Source: Janibacter terrae NBRC 107853 (lineage in GTDB: Bacteria > Actinomycetota > Actinomycetes > Actinomycetales > Dermatophilaceae). From it: a DNA stretch of 64,000 bases. The notes beneath the pieces were generated by a model. It did no database searches. It was given only the letters and a program-made list of their open reading frames with translations, and was not told where the DNA came from. Within the stretch, counting starts at the first letter, position 1. The number at the start of each line of letters is the position of its first letter. The position numbers and the translations under genes are program-made. This document shows positions 8,553 to 17,218 of the stretch, one piece after another. The stretch is taken from contig NZ_BCUV01000007.1 of NCBI RefSeq assembly GCF_001591405.1, positions 1,178,001 through 1,242,000 on the forward strand, read 5' to 3'.

Positions 8553-9044
8553 ATGTCCCGTCTGCTCGTCGTCCACCACAGCCCGACCCGGTCCACCCGC
8601 GCCCTGCTCGACGCGGCCCTCGAGGGCGCGCACCACCCGGACATCGCCGGGGTCGAGGTGCAGGTCGTCCCGGCCCTGGAGGCGACCTCCGACGACGTCC
8701 TCGCCGCCGACGGGTACCTCCTCGGGACCCCGGCCAACTTCGGGTACATGTCCGGGGCGCTCAAGCACTTCTTCGACTCGACCTTCCTCCAGGTCGGTGG
8801 CGCGCTCGACGACTCCGGCGGCGGTGACCCCACCGGCGCCGGGCCGACCGCCAAGCGGCCCTTCGGTCTGTGGGTCCACGGCCGCTACGACGTGACCGGT
8901 GCGGTCCGCGCGGTCACCTCCATCGTCGGTGCGCTCGGCTGGCGGCAGTCCGCCGACGTCCTCGAGGTCCTCGGCGACGTCGACGAGGCCGCGCTCGAGC
9001 GCGCCCGCGAGCTCGGCGGGACCCTGGCCGCGCTCCTGGCCTGA
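8553..9044 (+). CDS. flavodoxin-like / NAD(P)H-dependent FMN reductase
   Basis: 163 residues with the flavodoxin fold: a first strand and phosphate-binding loop LLVVHHSPTRSTRALLDA and an FMN-binding segment GTPANFGYMSGALKHFFD, as in WrbA-like and flavodoxin-like reductases. A cytosolic redox enzyme using FMN; the substrate cannot be inferred. Divergent from the tad operon. The ATG at 8553 is preceded by GGGGAC; the longer in-frame extension upstream crosses the promoter region and is not supported. Confidence 0.75.
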   Translation: MSRLLVVHHSPTRSTRALLDAALEGAHHPDIAGVEVQVVPALEATSDDVLAADGYLLGTPANFGYMSGALKHFFDSTFLQVGGALDDSGGGDPTGAGPTAKRPFGLWVHGRYDVTGAVRAVTSIVGALGWRQSADVLEVLGDVDEAALERARELGGTLAALLA

Positions 9045-9051
9045 GGGCGAA

Positions 9052-9065
9052 GGGGAGCGCTCCCC
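9052..9065. terminator. palindrome after the flavodoxin gene
   Basis: GGGGAGCGCTCCCC, a perfect 14-base palindrome eight bases after the stop codon, immediately followed by ATTCCCCCC. Short and without a true loop, so only a weak terminator candidate. A CGAAGGG word overlaps its left end. Confidence 0.35.
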
Positions 9066-9132
9066 ATTCCCCCCTGCGTCACCTCTCCCTACGGTCGGTC
9101 AGGACGACGACCGGTGCCATGAGGGGACCCAG

Positions 9133-9897
9133 ATGGCCGCCCAGACCACGCGATTTCGCGCCCGCACGATCCGGGCGAGCAGTCTCGACCTGCTGACGCA
9201 GCTGGTGCGCGGACGCGCCCCGGACGGCCGCGACGAGGACTGGGGTGAGCTCGTCGAGGCCGGCTTCTGCACCGCGGAGCGCGCCCTGCGGCCCCGGTGG
9301 GCCCGGGTGCTCGGCGGGGCCTCGCGCGCCCCCGTCGGGCTGCGCGTCGACTCGCGGCTCGGCCGGTCCGGCATGAGCAGCACGCTCGCCCTCACCCCGG
9401 GCATCGGGCTCTCGGTCACCGAGCGTCGCCGGCTGCGCGTCACCGACGCCCACGTCGAGGTCGAGGCGGTCGAGGACGCGGTCGAGATCGCGCTCTTCGA
9501 CCCGCGCCTGGTCTGGCCGGCCGTCCAGCGGGTCCTGCCGCCGTCCGCCGCGGTCCGGGCCGAGGGCAGCGCTGCCACCGCCACCGACGAGCGCACCGTC
9601 GGCGTCATCGCCGAGGTGCCCGAGCGCACCGCACTGCCCGAGAGCGTGCTCGCCGCGCTCGCGGGCGCCGACGTCGAGGTCAACCTGGCGCTGCGCGTGG
9701 ACAACGGGACGTCGACCCCCTTCGTCACGAGCCGGCACTGGCTCGAGGCCGACGACCACCGTCTCCTCGAGGTGCGCCTCCTCCGGGACGAGGTCACGGT
9801 CGTCGACGTGCCGCACGGCACCGTCGCCGACGAGGTCGCCTGGCTGGCCGTGGGGGCGTTAGACCTGCGGAGGCGCGTGGGGCAGACCGCGTCATGA
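9133..9897 (+). CDS. uncharacterised protein, possibly EspG-like chaperone of a WXG protein
   Basis: 254 residues, no signal peptide or membrane helix. It is rich in Val/Arg and built of alternating strands (VGLRVDSRLGRSGMSSTLAL, VEVNLALRVDNGTSTPFVTS), a layout reminiscent of EspG-family proteins that chaperone ESX/type VII substrates; I cannot confirm homology by eye. Its stop overlaps the ATG of the WXG-hydrolase gene (ATGA), so the two are translationally coupled, which supports a partner role. Start chosen at ATG 9133 after GGGGACCCAG. An alternative is an unrelated conserved actinobacterial protein. Confidence 0.55.
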   Translation: MAAQTTRFRARTIRASSLDLLTQLVRGRAPDGRDEDWGELVEAGFCTAERALRPRWARVLGGASRAPVGLRVDSRLGRSGMSSTLALTPGIGLSVTERRRLRVTDAHVEVEAVEDAVEIALFDPRLVWPAVQRVLPPSAAVRAEGSAATATDERTVGVIAEVPERTALPESVLAALAGADVEVNLALRVDNGTSTPFVTSRHWLEADDHRLLEVRLLRDEVTVVDVPHGTVADEVAWLAVGALDLRRRVGQTAS

Positions 9898-11576
9898 GCG
9901 TCCGCGAGGGGATGGACGTCGAGCGGGTGCGCTCGATCGCCGCGGGGCTCGGCCGGTCCGGGGAGGGCCTGCGCGCACTGCGTGACGAGGGGTCGTCGCG
10001 ACTGCGGGTCCTGCAGGACGCGTGGTCGGGGCCCGACCTCGACGGCTTCGGCGTCGGGTGGGAGACGGGCGCGGCGTCGCTCGAGGGCGCGGCGGACTCC
10101 CTCGTCGCGATGCACCGGGCGCTGCTGCGCCAGGCGGGCGAGCAGGAGGCGACCTCCGACGCGGTCGGGGGCGGGGGCCGGGGACCGGGCTGGCCCGACC
10201 GACCCGGGGTGCCCGACGTCGTCCCGGACGACGTCTTCGACGACCTCTTCGGGGGCGGCTTCGGCGGCGGCTGGGACCTGCCCGATCCCTTCGGCGGGCC
10301 GCGCGACGCCTGGGACCGCGGCACCGACACCGTCGAGGACGCGTGGGACTGGGCCGGGGACCGCGGTGACGACCTCGCCGAGTGGGGCCGCGGAGGCCTC
10401 GACTGGCTCGGCGACCGCGGTGACGACCTCGCCCACGTCGCGCGCCGGCTCTGGGACGACGAGGTGCTCGCCCGCTGGGACGCGGGCGTCGAGGCGCTGG
10501 CCCGCCTGGGGCCCTCCGTGGTCGACGTCGGGGAGCAGCTCACGCAGGTCTTCACCGAGGGCCGCTGGCCGCGGTTCCACGAGGTCCTCGCCAGCGGGCT
10601 GCTGCTCGCGGGCCGCACCGCCGGGCTCGGCGTCAACCTGCTCACGGGCGAGGACCACCGGATCCTCGAGAGCGGCGACGGCGTGGTCACGTCCCGGCAC
10701 GAGCTCACGACGAGCACGCCGGACGGCCGGGGTCGGGTCCCGACGGACCTCGACGCGCTCATGGACATCCAGAGCGACACCTACGACTCCACCGAGGGGC
10801 GCGGCAGCGACAACCGGCACGTCCGGGTGACCGAGGTGGTGCAGCCCGACGGCACGTCCGCCTATGTCGTGACGGTGCCGGGGACCAGCGGCCTCTTCGA
10901 CTTCCCGGGGTCGGTCACCGGCGGCGACGACGCCTTCGACAACACCTCCAACCTCGAGCTGCAGGCGGGCCGGCGCAGCGCCTCGATGGAGGCGGTGATG
11001 GCGGCGATGGCGGAGGCGGGCATCCCGGCGGACGCGCCCGTCATGCTCCAGGGCCACAGCCAGGGCGGCATGGTGACGGGCGAGCTCGTCCAGGACCCGG
11101 AGTTCATGGACCGCTACGACGTCACCCACATGATCACCCAGGGCTCGCCCAACGACAGCCGGAGCATCCCCGAGGGGGTGCGGACGCTCGCCATCGAGCA
11201 CACCAACGACATCGTGCCCATGGTCGACCTCGGGGACGCCCTCGCCGGACCGCCCGTGCCGCTGCCGCTGCCCGGCCCGCTGCCGACCGTCGTCCTGCCG
11301 ATGACCCCGATCCCCAACCTCGACCCCGCGCTCGCCGGCTCGGGGGACCACGTGACGCAGGTGCGGGTCGACCCCAACCCCGGCGTCGCCCCCCTCGGCG
11401 TGCCCGATGCCATGAACGCGCACCACTACGACCAGTACGCCGACACCGTGCGCCGGGAGATCGCCGCGGGCAACCGGGCCCTCACCGACTACGCGGCCAG
11501 CGCCGGCATCGACGTCTTCCTCACCGACGACCCGGGCTCGGTGCGCATCACCGAGTACGGCACCGGCCGCCGGTGA
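9894..11576 (+). CDS. WXG100-type N-terminus fused to alpha/beta hydrolase
   Basis: 560 residues in three parts. Residues 1-90 are helical with W44-S45-G46 at a turn, as in WXG100/ESX substrates. Residues 90-190 are a Gly/Asp/Trp-rich linker with repeated GDRGDDLA units. Residues about 240-545 form an alpha/beta hydrolase with nucleophile elbow GHSQGG (Ser389), a possible acid near Asp439 (HTNDIVPMVD) and His510/His511 (NAHHYDQY). No classical signal peptide, which fits export by a type VII-like route. It may be a secreted lipase/esterase. It sits between an EspG-like candidate and a lipoprotein gene; no secretion ATPase is encoded in this window. Confidence 0.75.
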   Translation: MSVREGMDVERVRSIAAGLGRSGEGLRALRDEGSSRLRVLQDAWSGPDLDGFGVGWETGAASLEGAADSLVAMHRALLRQAGEQEATSDAVGGGGRGPGWPDRPGVPDVVPDDVFDDLFGGGFGGGWDLPDPFGGPRDAWDRGTDTVEDAWDWAGDRGDDLAEWGRGGLDWLGDRGDDLAHVARRLWDDEVLARWDAGVEALARLGPSVVDVGEQLTQVFTEGRWPRFHEVLASGLLLAGRTAGLGVNLLTGEDHRILESGDGVVTSRHELTTSTPDGRGRVPTDLDALMDIQSDTYDSTEGRGSDNRHVRVTEVVQPDGTSAYVVTVPGTSGLFDFPGSVTGGDDAFDNTSNLELQAGRRSASMEAVMAAMAEAGIPADAPVMLQGHSQGGMVTGELVQDPEFMDRYDVTHMITQGSPNDSRSIPEGVRTLAIEHTNDIVPMVDLGDALAGPPVPLPLPGPLPTVVLPMTPIPNLDPALAGSGDHVTQVRVDPNPGVAPLGVPDAMNAHHYDQYADTVRREIAAGNRALTDYAASAGIDVFLTDDPGSVRITEYGTGRR

Positions 11577-11596
11577 CGATGCGGTTGGATGGCGTC

Positions 11597-12004
11597 ATGC
11601 GTGTCGCCGCGGTGATCCTGGTCAGCAGCTCGCTGCTCGGCGCCTGCTCGTTCTTCGGCGGGGACGACAACCCGGTCCCCGAGGGCGACGCCTGGCGCAC
11701 CGAGGTCGTCGAGGCCATCGCGACGACGCCGGGCGTGACCTCGACCGAGATCACCGTGCACGACGTGGACGCGGGCACGGGGTACACGGGGCCCCTGGTC
11801 CGGGGCGCCTTCAGCGTCATGGGGGACACCGGTGCGGTCGTCGACGACGCCCTGCGCCGGGCCAGCGACGTCCTCGGCGAGGAGTCGGCGGGCGTGCGGA
11901 TCAAGCTGTCGGTCACGGGCGAGGACGGGCGGCCCCGCCGGCTCGACGAGCTCGGCTACCCCGGCGTGCGCGACGGCGGCTCCCTGTGGGAGGCCACCCA
12001 CTGA
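11597..12004 (+). CDS. small putative lipoprotein
   Basis: 135 residues from ATG 11597. A short signal peptide MRVAAVILVSSSLLGAC ends in a lipobox (LLGA before Cys17), so it should be lipid-anchored outside the cytoplasmic membrane. The mature domain has no motif I recognise. Upstream in-frame starts exist at 11573 (GTG, overlapping the hydrolase stop) and 11579, which would add an acidic residue to the n-region; the shorter form looks better as a signal peptide. Position directly after a hydrolase with a WXG N-terminus makes an immunity role conceivable, by analogy with lipoprotein immunity partners of some type VII lipase toxins. Confidence 0.7.
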   Translation: MRVAAVILVSSSLLGACSFFGGDDNPVPEGDAWRTEVVEAIATTPGVTSTEITVHDVDAGTGYTGPLVRGAFSVMGDTGAVVDDALRRASDVLGEESAGVRIKLSVTGEDGRPRRLDELGYPGVRDGGSLWEATH

Positions 12005-12020
12005 CCGCACGTGCGGAGCA

Positions 12021-12060
12021 CGAAGGGGGGATCCCGCCGGTCGGCGGGATCCCCCCTTCG
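12021..12060. terminator. bidirectional hairpin terminator built from an inverted CGAAGGG pair
   Basis: A 40-base nearly perfect palindrome: arms of 19 bases starting CGAAGGGGGGATCCC, with only the two central bases unpaired (about 17 paired bases around a six-base loop in practice). It lies between convergent genes ending at 12004 and 12084, so it can serve both. Confidence 0.85.
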
Positions 12061-12083
12061 CGTCCTGCCGGGAGATCGTGGCG

Positions 12084-12584
12084 TCAGGCGTGGCGCGGGC
12101 TGTAGCGGCTGTGGCGAGGGGCGTAGCGCGCGTTGGCGCGGCGCAGCGTGAGGCCCGCGACGGCGACGAGGACCGCGTAGGCGACGAGGGCGACCCAGCC
12201 GCCGGACCACGTCACGGCAGAGCCGATGAGGACGACCGCGACGGCCACGCAGGCGACCGCGACGAGGTTGCGGCGGATCGCCGTGACCGACTCGGGGGTG
12301 GCGTGGCGGCTGCGCAGGCTGTGGCCCATCGGCGGGGCGACGGCCTCGGCGACCGGCTCCGGCTCGGCGACGGGGACCACGACGCTCTGGACTGCGGCAG
12401 CGGACTCCTCGACGGCGTCGCGGTAGGCGAGGCGCGGGATGACGGCGGTGTCGACCGCGTCGTCATCGGTCGCGAGCATGGCCTCGAGGTCCTCGGCCCG
12501 GATCGTCTGCAGCGCGGCCCGGGTCGGCAGGTCCGTGGGGTGGCTGGTGGTGGAGGTCGTGCGCGCCGTGCTCATGTGTGCCAT
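12084..12584 (-). CDS. two-helix membrane protein of unknown function
   Basis: 166 residues. The first 105 are hydrophilic and likely cytoplasmic (Ala/Glu/Asp-rich), followed by two adjacent hydrophobic helices (LVAVACVAVAVVLIGSAVTW and WVALVAYAVLVAVAGLTL) and a short tail with a repeated ARYAPRHSRYSPRHA pattern that is Arg/Tyr/His-rich. I do not recognise a family. A second ATG nine bases downstream (12575) is also possible. It stands alone, bounded by the 12021-12060 terminator. Confidence 0.6.
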   Translation of the reverse strand: MAHMSTARTTSTTSHPTDLPTRAALQTIRAEDLEAMLATDDDAVDTAVIPRLAYRDAVEESAAAVQSVVVPVAEPEPVAEAVAPPMGHSLRSRHATPESVTAIRRNLVAVACVAVAVVLIGSAVTWSGGWVALVAYAVLVAVAGLTLRRANARYAPRHSRYSPRHA

Positions 12585-12617
12585 GATCCCGCGCCGGGCA
12601 GCCGAACCCGTGCAGGT

Positions 12618-13424
12618 TCAACCGTCCCGGCGTGTCCCGAGCCGCCCGAGGGCGCGCGTCACGTCCGCCACGCGCGCCTCGGCCGAGTTGACCCGGTCAC
12701 GTGCGGCGACGAGCTGCGCGCGGACCTCGGACTCCGCGAGCCGGGCTGCGGCAAGCTCGCGCTCGGCCTCGCGCAGCTCGTCGCGGGCCGCGTCGGCGGC
12801 CTCCCGACGGGCCGCCTCCGCTGCCTCCTGCTCGGGGTCGACGGCCTCGGCCTCGTCGTCCTGGGGCCCGTCGTCGGGCTCTGGGGCGGTCTCCGTGTCG
12901 GGCAGCGGCGGCACGAGGCGAAGGGGGGTCGCCACCGCGTCGTCGAGCTCCACCTCGCCGAAGCCCGCGTAGGAGAGCGGGCGCAGCAGCCGGCCCGAGG
13001 CCAGGGCCCGCCCGCTGCCCTCGTCCGCGAGGACAGCGACGGCGGTCGCCGACACCTCCTCCTGCGCGGCGGGGGCGTACGACACCCCCCGCTCCTTCGC
13101 GGCGCGCCCGGCCGCGGCCACGAGCCCGTCGATCCGCTCGCGCCGCTCGGGACGCAGGTCGGCCAGGGCCACCCCGTCGCCCTGCGACTGGGCGGTGCGC
13201 ATGCGCTCGCCGAGGTCGGTCAGCGCGGCGACGACCGCCGGCTCCTCGCGGGCCACGGTGTTGAGCAGGTGCGCGGCGACCGTCGGCTTGCGCAGGGCCT
13301 TGATCTCCCGGGCCAGGTCGTCGTCACCACCGTCCTTCGCGGCGGTGACCCACCGGGTGCGCGTCGCGACGAAGTCCGCGAGCGGGGCTCCGTAGATCTC
13401 GTCGACGGCGTCCGACAGGTCCAC
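12618..13424 (-). CDS. uncharacterised protein with C-terminal coiled coil
   Basis: 268 residues from a GTG at 13424 with AGAGGA about nine bases before it. The N-terminal half is mixed (LREIKALRKP-like basic segment, DLGERMRTAQSQGDG) and the C-terminal half is a long Ala/Glu/Arg helix (about 195-255), predicted coiled coil, preceded by an acidic stretch (EPDDGPQDDEAEAVDPE). No catalytic motif seen. It follows the DinB gene by 11 bases and is probably cotranscribed. Similar actinobacterial proteins are simply annotated as hypothetical. Confidence 0.65.
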   Translation of the reverse strand: MDLSDAVDEIYGAPLADFVATRTRWVTAAKDGGDDDLAREIKALRKPTVAAHLLNTVAREEPAVVAALTDLGERMRTAQSQGDGVALADLRPERRERIDGLVAAAGRAAKERGVSYAPAAQEEVSATAVAVLADEGSGRALASGRLLRPLSYAGFGEVELDDAVATPLRLVPPLPDTETAPEPDDGPQDDEAEAVDPEQEAAEAARREAADAARDELREAERELAAARLAESEVRAQLVAARDRVNSAEARVADVTRALGRLGTRRDG

Positions 13425-13435
13425 GACCGGTCCTC

Positions 13436-14020
13436 TCAGGCGTGCTGGTCGGCGATGCGGGTGAGGCGCTCGACGTAGGCGCGCCAGCACCCTTCGTCCC
13501 ACTCCGGCAGGTTGTTGCCCTCGGAGCGCAGACCGACGCGACCGTCGAGCTGCTCACGCAGGATGTCGGCGTGCCCGGCGTGGCGAGCCTCGTCGAGGGC
13601 GACGTGGACGAGGACCTGCGCGAGCGTGACCGTGTTGCGGTCCGCCGGCCACCACGCCACCGTCCCCTCGGCGTCGAGCGGGAGCGCCTCGATCGTCGCG
13701 TCCGCGTGGGCGAAGCAGGACTCGGACCACGCGAGCACGTCCGCCAGCGACTCGTCCTCGGTGCCGAACATGTCCTCGTTGTCGTCCGGCTCCACGCCCG
13801 GCCGCTCCCACGGCAGGACGATCTCGCTCGGCCGTCCGAAGGTCTCCCCGAAGTAGCCCAGCTCGCAGGCCGCCGCGTGCTTGTAGAGGCCGAGGAGGTT
13901 GGTGCCCGTCGGGGTCCGGGGCAGGCGCGCCTCCCGCTCGGGGACCCCGTCGAGCTTGAGGCGCAGCGCCGCGCGCTGGGCCCTGAGGTGACCGTGCAGC
14001 TGCTCCTTGAGGTCTGGCAT
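13436..14020 (-). CDS. DinB-family protein (DUF664-type)
   Basis: 194 residues, four-helix DinB fold. Metal-binding histidines expected in the family are seen as LYKHAAACELGYFGE and HVALDEARHAGHADILRE (HxxxxxxHxxH spacing). In Actinobacteria such proteins are often mycothiol-dependent transferases or isomerases. Start placed at ATG 14020 (MPDLKEQL), since the longer form begins inside the divergent intergenic region. Cotranscribed with the coiled-coil protein that follows. Confidence 0.78.
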   Translation of the reverse strand: MPDLKEQLHGHLRAQRAALRLKLDGVPEREARLPRTPTGTNLLGLYKHAAACELGYFGETFGRPSEIVLPWERPGVEPDDNEDMFGTEDESLADVLAWSESCFAHADATIEALPLDAEGTVAWWPADRNTVTLAQVLVHVALDEARHAGHADILREQLDGRVGLRSEGNNLPEWDEGCWRAYVERLTRIADQHA

Positions 14021-14031
14021 GGCACTCAGTC

Positions 14032-14052
14032 TGTCCCAAGGTTGTCCCAAGG
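14032..14052. repeat. direct repeat TGTCCCAAGG in a divergent intergenic region
   Basis: Two exact copies (14032-14041 and 14043-14052), separated by one base, lie between the DinB gene (minus) and the DUF1361 gene (plus). One helical-turn spacing (11 bases) is compatible with a regulator site, but this is only a suggestion. Confidence 0.4.
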
Positions 14053-14074
14053 TCTGGCCCCTAGGCTCGGTGGG

Positions 14075-14779
14075 ATGTCACAGTCCTCCCACCCCGCACG
14101 ATGGCTCGCGGGGCTCACCGCGCTCCTGCTCGCCGGCACCGTGCTGGCGGCCGGGTTGCAGGACGTGCGCGCCGAGCGCACCGGGGCCCCGGTCTTCGCC
14201 TTCCTCCACTGGAACCTCTTCCTCGCCTGGGTGCCGTACGTCCTGGCGCTCGCGCTGCTCGTGCTGCACCGGGTGCGCTCGCCCGGCTGGCTCCTCGCCG
14301 GCCTCGGCGTCGTGTGGCTGCTCTTCCTGCCCAACGCGCCGTACATCCTCACCGACTTCATCCACGTCGGGGCGATCCCCGGCGCACCGCTATGGTTCGA
14401 CGTGCTCCTCATCGGGGCCTTCGCCGGCACCGGGCTGCTCCTCGGGCTGGCCTCCCTGCTCCTCGTCCACCACGTCGTCGCCGCACGGGTCGGGCACCTC
14501 GCGGGCTGGGTGCTCGCGATCGGGTCGCTCGCCCTGTCCTCGCTGGGGATCTACCTCGGGCGCTTCCCGCGGTTCAACTCCTGGGACGTGCTCACCAACC
14601 CCCGTGGCCTCGTCGACGTCATCGCCTACCGGCTCGCCGACCCGCTCGGCAACCCCTTCCTCCTGCAGTTCGCCGCGGTCATGACCGCGGGGCTCGTCGT
14701 GTCCTACCTGCTGACCTGGGCCGTCGGCCAGGCCTGTGCCGGTCGTCGTCGGACCGGGGTGGCACAGTACGCAGGGTGA
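14075..14779 (+). CDS. DUF1361 membrane protein
   Basis: 234 residues with about six membrane helices. The conserved DUF1361 features are visible: LPNAPYILTDFIHV after the third helix and GRFPRFNSWDVLTNP near residue 170. The function of the family is unknown. Its stop overlaps the GTG start of the following MFS gene, so the two are translationally coupled. Confidence 0.82.
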   Translation: MSQSSHPARWLAGLTALLLAGTVLAAGLQDVRAERTGAPVFAFLHWNLFLAWVPYVLALALLVLHRVRSPGWLLAGLGVVWLLFLPNAPYILTDFIHVGAIPGAPLWFDVLLIGAFAGTGLLLGLASLLLVHHVVAARVGHLAGWVLAIGSLALSSLGIYLGRFPRFNSWDVLTNPRGLVDVIAYRLADPLGNPFLLQFAAVMTAGLVVSYLLTWAVGQACAGRRRTGVAQYAG

Positions 14780-15984
14780 CCCACCCCTCGGCCGAGACCC
14801 TCCGGGAGCGCCCGGCCGTACCCGTCGAGATCAAGGTCCTGGTCGCGGCTGCCTTCGTCATCGCGGTCGGCTTCGGGCTCATCACCCCGGTGCTGCCGCA
14901 GTTCGCGCAGAGCTTCGACGTCGGGGTCACCGCGGCCTCGGTCATCGTCTCGGCCTTCGCCTTCTTCCGGCTGCTCTTCGCCCCGGCCGGCGGCGCGCTC
15001 GTCACCCGCCTGGGCGAGCGGCCGATCTACATCATCGGCCTGGTCATCGTCGCGCTGTCGACGGGCGCCTCGGCCTTCGCGCAGTCCTACTGGCAGCTGC
15101 TCGTCTTCCGCTCGCTCGGCGGCATCGGGTCGACGATGTTCACCGTCTCGGCCATGGCGCTGCTCGTGCGCATGGCGCCGCCGCTCATCCGCGGCCGGGT
15201 CTCCTCGATGTACGGCAGCGCCTTCCTCATCGGTGGGGTCATCGGGCCGGTCATCGGGGGCGCGCTCGGCGAGCTCGGGATGCGTGTCCCCTTCGTCGTC
15301 TACGGCGTCGCGCTGCTCATCGCCGCGGCCCTCGTCGCGATCATGCTGCGGGGGACCCCCCTTCGCGCCGACCCGGCCCACGCGTCCGTCCCCCCGATGA
15401 CGGTCGGCGAGGCCCTGCAGGACAGCGCGTACCGCTCCGCGATGGTCTCCGCCTTCGCCAACGGCTGGACCAACTTCGGGGTGCGGGTCGCGATCCTGCC
15501 GCTCTTCGCCGTCGCGGTCGTGGGTGAGACCTGGGCCGCGGCCGTGGCGCTCGCCGTCGGCGCGGCCGCCACCGCGATCACCCTGCAGTTCTCCGGACGC
15601 CTCGCCGACAGCCTCGGCCGCCGCCGTCCGATCATCATCGGACTGGCGCTGAGCGCCATGGGGATGGGCACCATGGGCCTCGCGGGCAGCCTGGCCGCGA
15701 TCCTCGCGCTCACCGCCGTGCTGAGCGTCGGGGCCGGCCTGCTCAACCCCGCGCAGCAGGCCACGGTCGCCGACGTCGTCGGCAACGGCCGGTCCGGGGG
15801 CAAGGTGCTCGCGGCCTTCCAGATGTGCCAGGACGCCGGCGGCATCGGCGGTCCCGTGGTCATCGGCGCGGTCGCCGACCTGTGGGGCTGGCAGTGGGCC
15901 TTCGCCCTGAGCGGCCTCGTCTCGGCGCTCGCGGTCATCCCGTGGCTGCGTGCCCGCGAGACGCTCGTCGCGCACTCGGGATGA
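14776..15984 (+). CDS. MFS transporter
   Basis: 402 residues, twelve predicted helices, DHA1-type exporter. Motif A is present between helices 2 and 3 (GGALVTRLGERPIYIIGL) and a related copy in the second half (GRLADSLGRRRPIIIGL). Proton-coupled drug or metabolite export is the usual role; no substrate can be read. GTG start overlapping the previous stop. Confidence 0.85.
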   Translation: MTHPSAETLRERPAVPVEIKVLVAAAFVIAVGFGLITPVLPQFAQSFDVGVTAASVIVSAFAFFRLLFAPAGGALVTRLGERPIYIIGLVIVALSTGASAFAQSYWQLLVFRSLGGIGSTMFTVSAMALLVRMAPPLIRGRVSSMYGSAFLIGGVIGPVIGGALGELGMRVPFVVYGVALLIAAALVAIMLRGTPLRADPAHASVPPMTVGEALQDSAYRSAMVSAFANGWTNFGVRVAILPLFAVAVVGETWAAAVALAVGAAATAITLQFSGRLADSLGRRRPIIIGLALSAMGMGTMGLAGSLAAILALTAVLSVGAGLLNPAQQATVADVVGNGRSGGKVLAAFQMCQDAGGIGGPVVIGAVADLWGWQWAFALSGLVSALAVIPWLRARETLVAHSG

Positions 15985-16013
15985 TCCCCGCGCGCAGCGG
16001 TGTTGGCACCGGC

Positions 16014-16718
16014 ATGCAGATCGACATCTGGTCCGACATCGCCTGCCCGTGGTGCTACATCGGCAAGCGCCGCCTCGAGACCGCACTGGCCGACCACCCG
16101 CAGCGCGACGAGATCGAGGTGACCTGGCACAGCTACCAGCTCGACCCGACGCTGCCGGAGCACTACGAGGGGACCGAGGTCGAGTACCTCGCCTCCCGCA
16201 AGGGCATGCCGGTCGAGCAGGTCCGGCAGATGTTCGGCCACGTCAGCGAGCAGGCGGCCGGTGAGGGCCTGGCCTACGACTTCGACACGCTGGTCGTCGC
16301 CAACTCCGCACGCGCCCACGAGCTGCTGCACCTGGCCAAGGAGCGTGGCCTCGCCGACGCCGTCAAGGAGGCGCTGCTCTCCGGGCACTTCGAGCACGGC
16401 ATGGACATCGGCGACGTCGACCAGCTCGTGCGGGTCGGTGTCGGCGCCGGGCTGGACGAAGGGGAGATCCGCGCGGCCCTCGAGGACGGCCGGTACAAGG
16501 CTGCCGTTGCGTCCGACATCGACATGGCCCGCCAGATCGGGGTGACGGGCGTCCCCTTCGTCGTCGTGGACATGAAGTACGCGGTCTCCGGGGCGCAGCC
16601 GCCGGAGGTCTTCCGTCAGGCCATCGACACAGCGCTCGCCGAGCAGGCCCCCGCCCTGCAGGTCGTCGACGGGTCGAGCGACGCGGAGGCGTGCGGCCCC
16701 GACGGCTGCGCCATCTGA
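16014..16718 (+). CDS. DsbA-family oxidoreductase, FrnE-like
   Basis: 234 residues. Thioredoxin-like N-terminus MQIDIWSDIACPWCYIGKRR with active-site C11-P-W-C14, helical insertion, and a cis-Pro loop (TGVPFVVVDMKY) as in FrnE/2-hydroxychromene isomerase-like DsbA proteins. A C-terminal Cys pair (ACGPDGCAI) is present and might take part in redox cycling. No signal peptide, so cytosolic. A start at 15981 that overlaps the MFS stop is possible, but the ATG at 16014 gives the family N-terminus. Confidence 0.85.
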   Translation: MQIDIWSDIACPWCYIGKRRLETALADHPQRDEIEVTWHSYQLDPTLPEHYEGTEVEYLASRKGMPVEQVRQMFGHVSEQAAGEGLAYDFDTLVVANSARAHELLHLAKERGLADAVKEALLSGHFEHGMDIGDVDQLVRVGVGAGLDEGEIRAALEDGRYKAAVASDIDMARQIGVTGVPFVVVDMKYAVSGAQPPEVFRQAIDTALAEQAPALQVVDGSSDAEACGPDGCAI

Positions 16719-17218
16719 TGACGCCCGCGGAGCTGCTCCTCGACTCCTTCGGGCGGGTGCACGATGGCGCCCTCTCCGTCCTCGACGGGCTCACGGAGGA
16801 CCAGCTCGCGCACCGCATCACGCCGGACGCCAATTCCATCGCGTGGCTCGTGTGGCACGCCATGCGGGTCCAGGACGACCACCTCGCCGATGCTGCCGGG
16901 CTCCAGCAGGTCTGGGCTGCACGGGGATTCATCGAGTTCTTCGATCTCGACCTCGACGAGGACGACACCGGCTACGGGCACACGTCCGCCCAGGTCGCCG
17001 AGGTGCGCGCCCCCGCGGAGCTGCTCGCCCGCTACGTTCAGGCCGTCCACCACCAGACCCGCGCCTGGGTCGGTGGCCTCACCGAGGCAGACCTCGACCG
17101 GGTCGTCGACACGCGCTGGGACCCGCCGGTGACCCTCGGGGTGCGCCTGGTGAGCGTCATCGACGACGACGCCCAGCACATCGGCCAGGCCGCCTACCTC
17201 AAGGGGTTGCTCCCATGA
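16718..17218 (+). CDS. DinB-family protein, possibly mycothiol-dependent
   Basis: 166 residues. Helical bundle with the expected His residues: WLVWHAMRVQDDHLA (HxxxxxxxH), and DDDAQHIGQAAYLKG near the C-terminus as in DUF664/DinB proteins. Its ATG overlaps the FrnE-like stop (TGATG) and its own stop overlaps the SRPBCC gene, so it lies in a three-gene operon of redox/detoxification character. The exact reaction is unknown. Confidence 0.8.
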   Translation: MTPAELLLDSFGRVHDGALSVLDGLTEDQLAHRITPDANSIAWLVWHAMRVQDDHLADAAGLQQVWAARGFIEFFDLDLDEDDTGYGHTSAQVAEVRAPAELLARYVQAVHHQTRAWVGGLTEADLDRVVDTRWDPPVTLGVRLVSVIDDDAQHIGQAAYLKGLLP

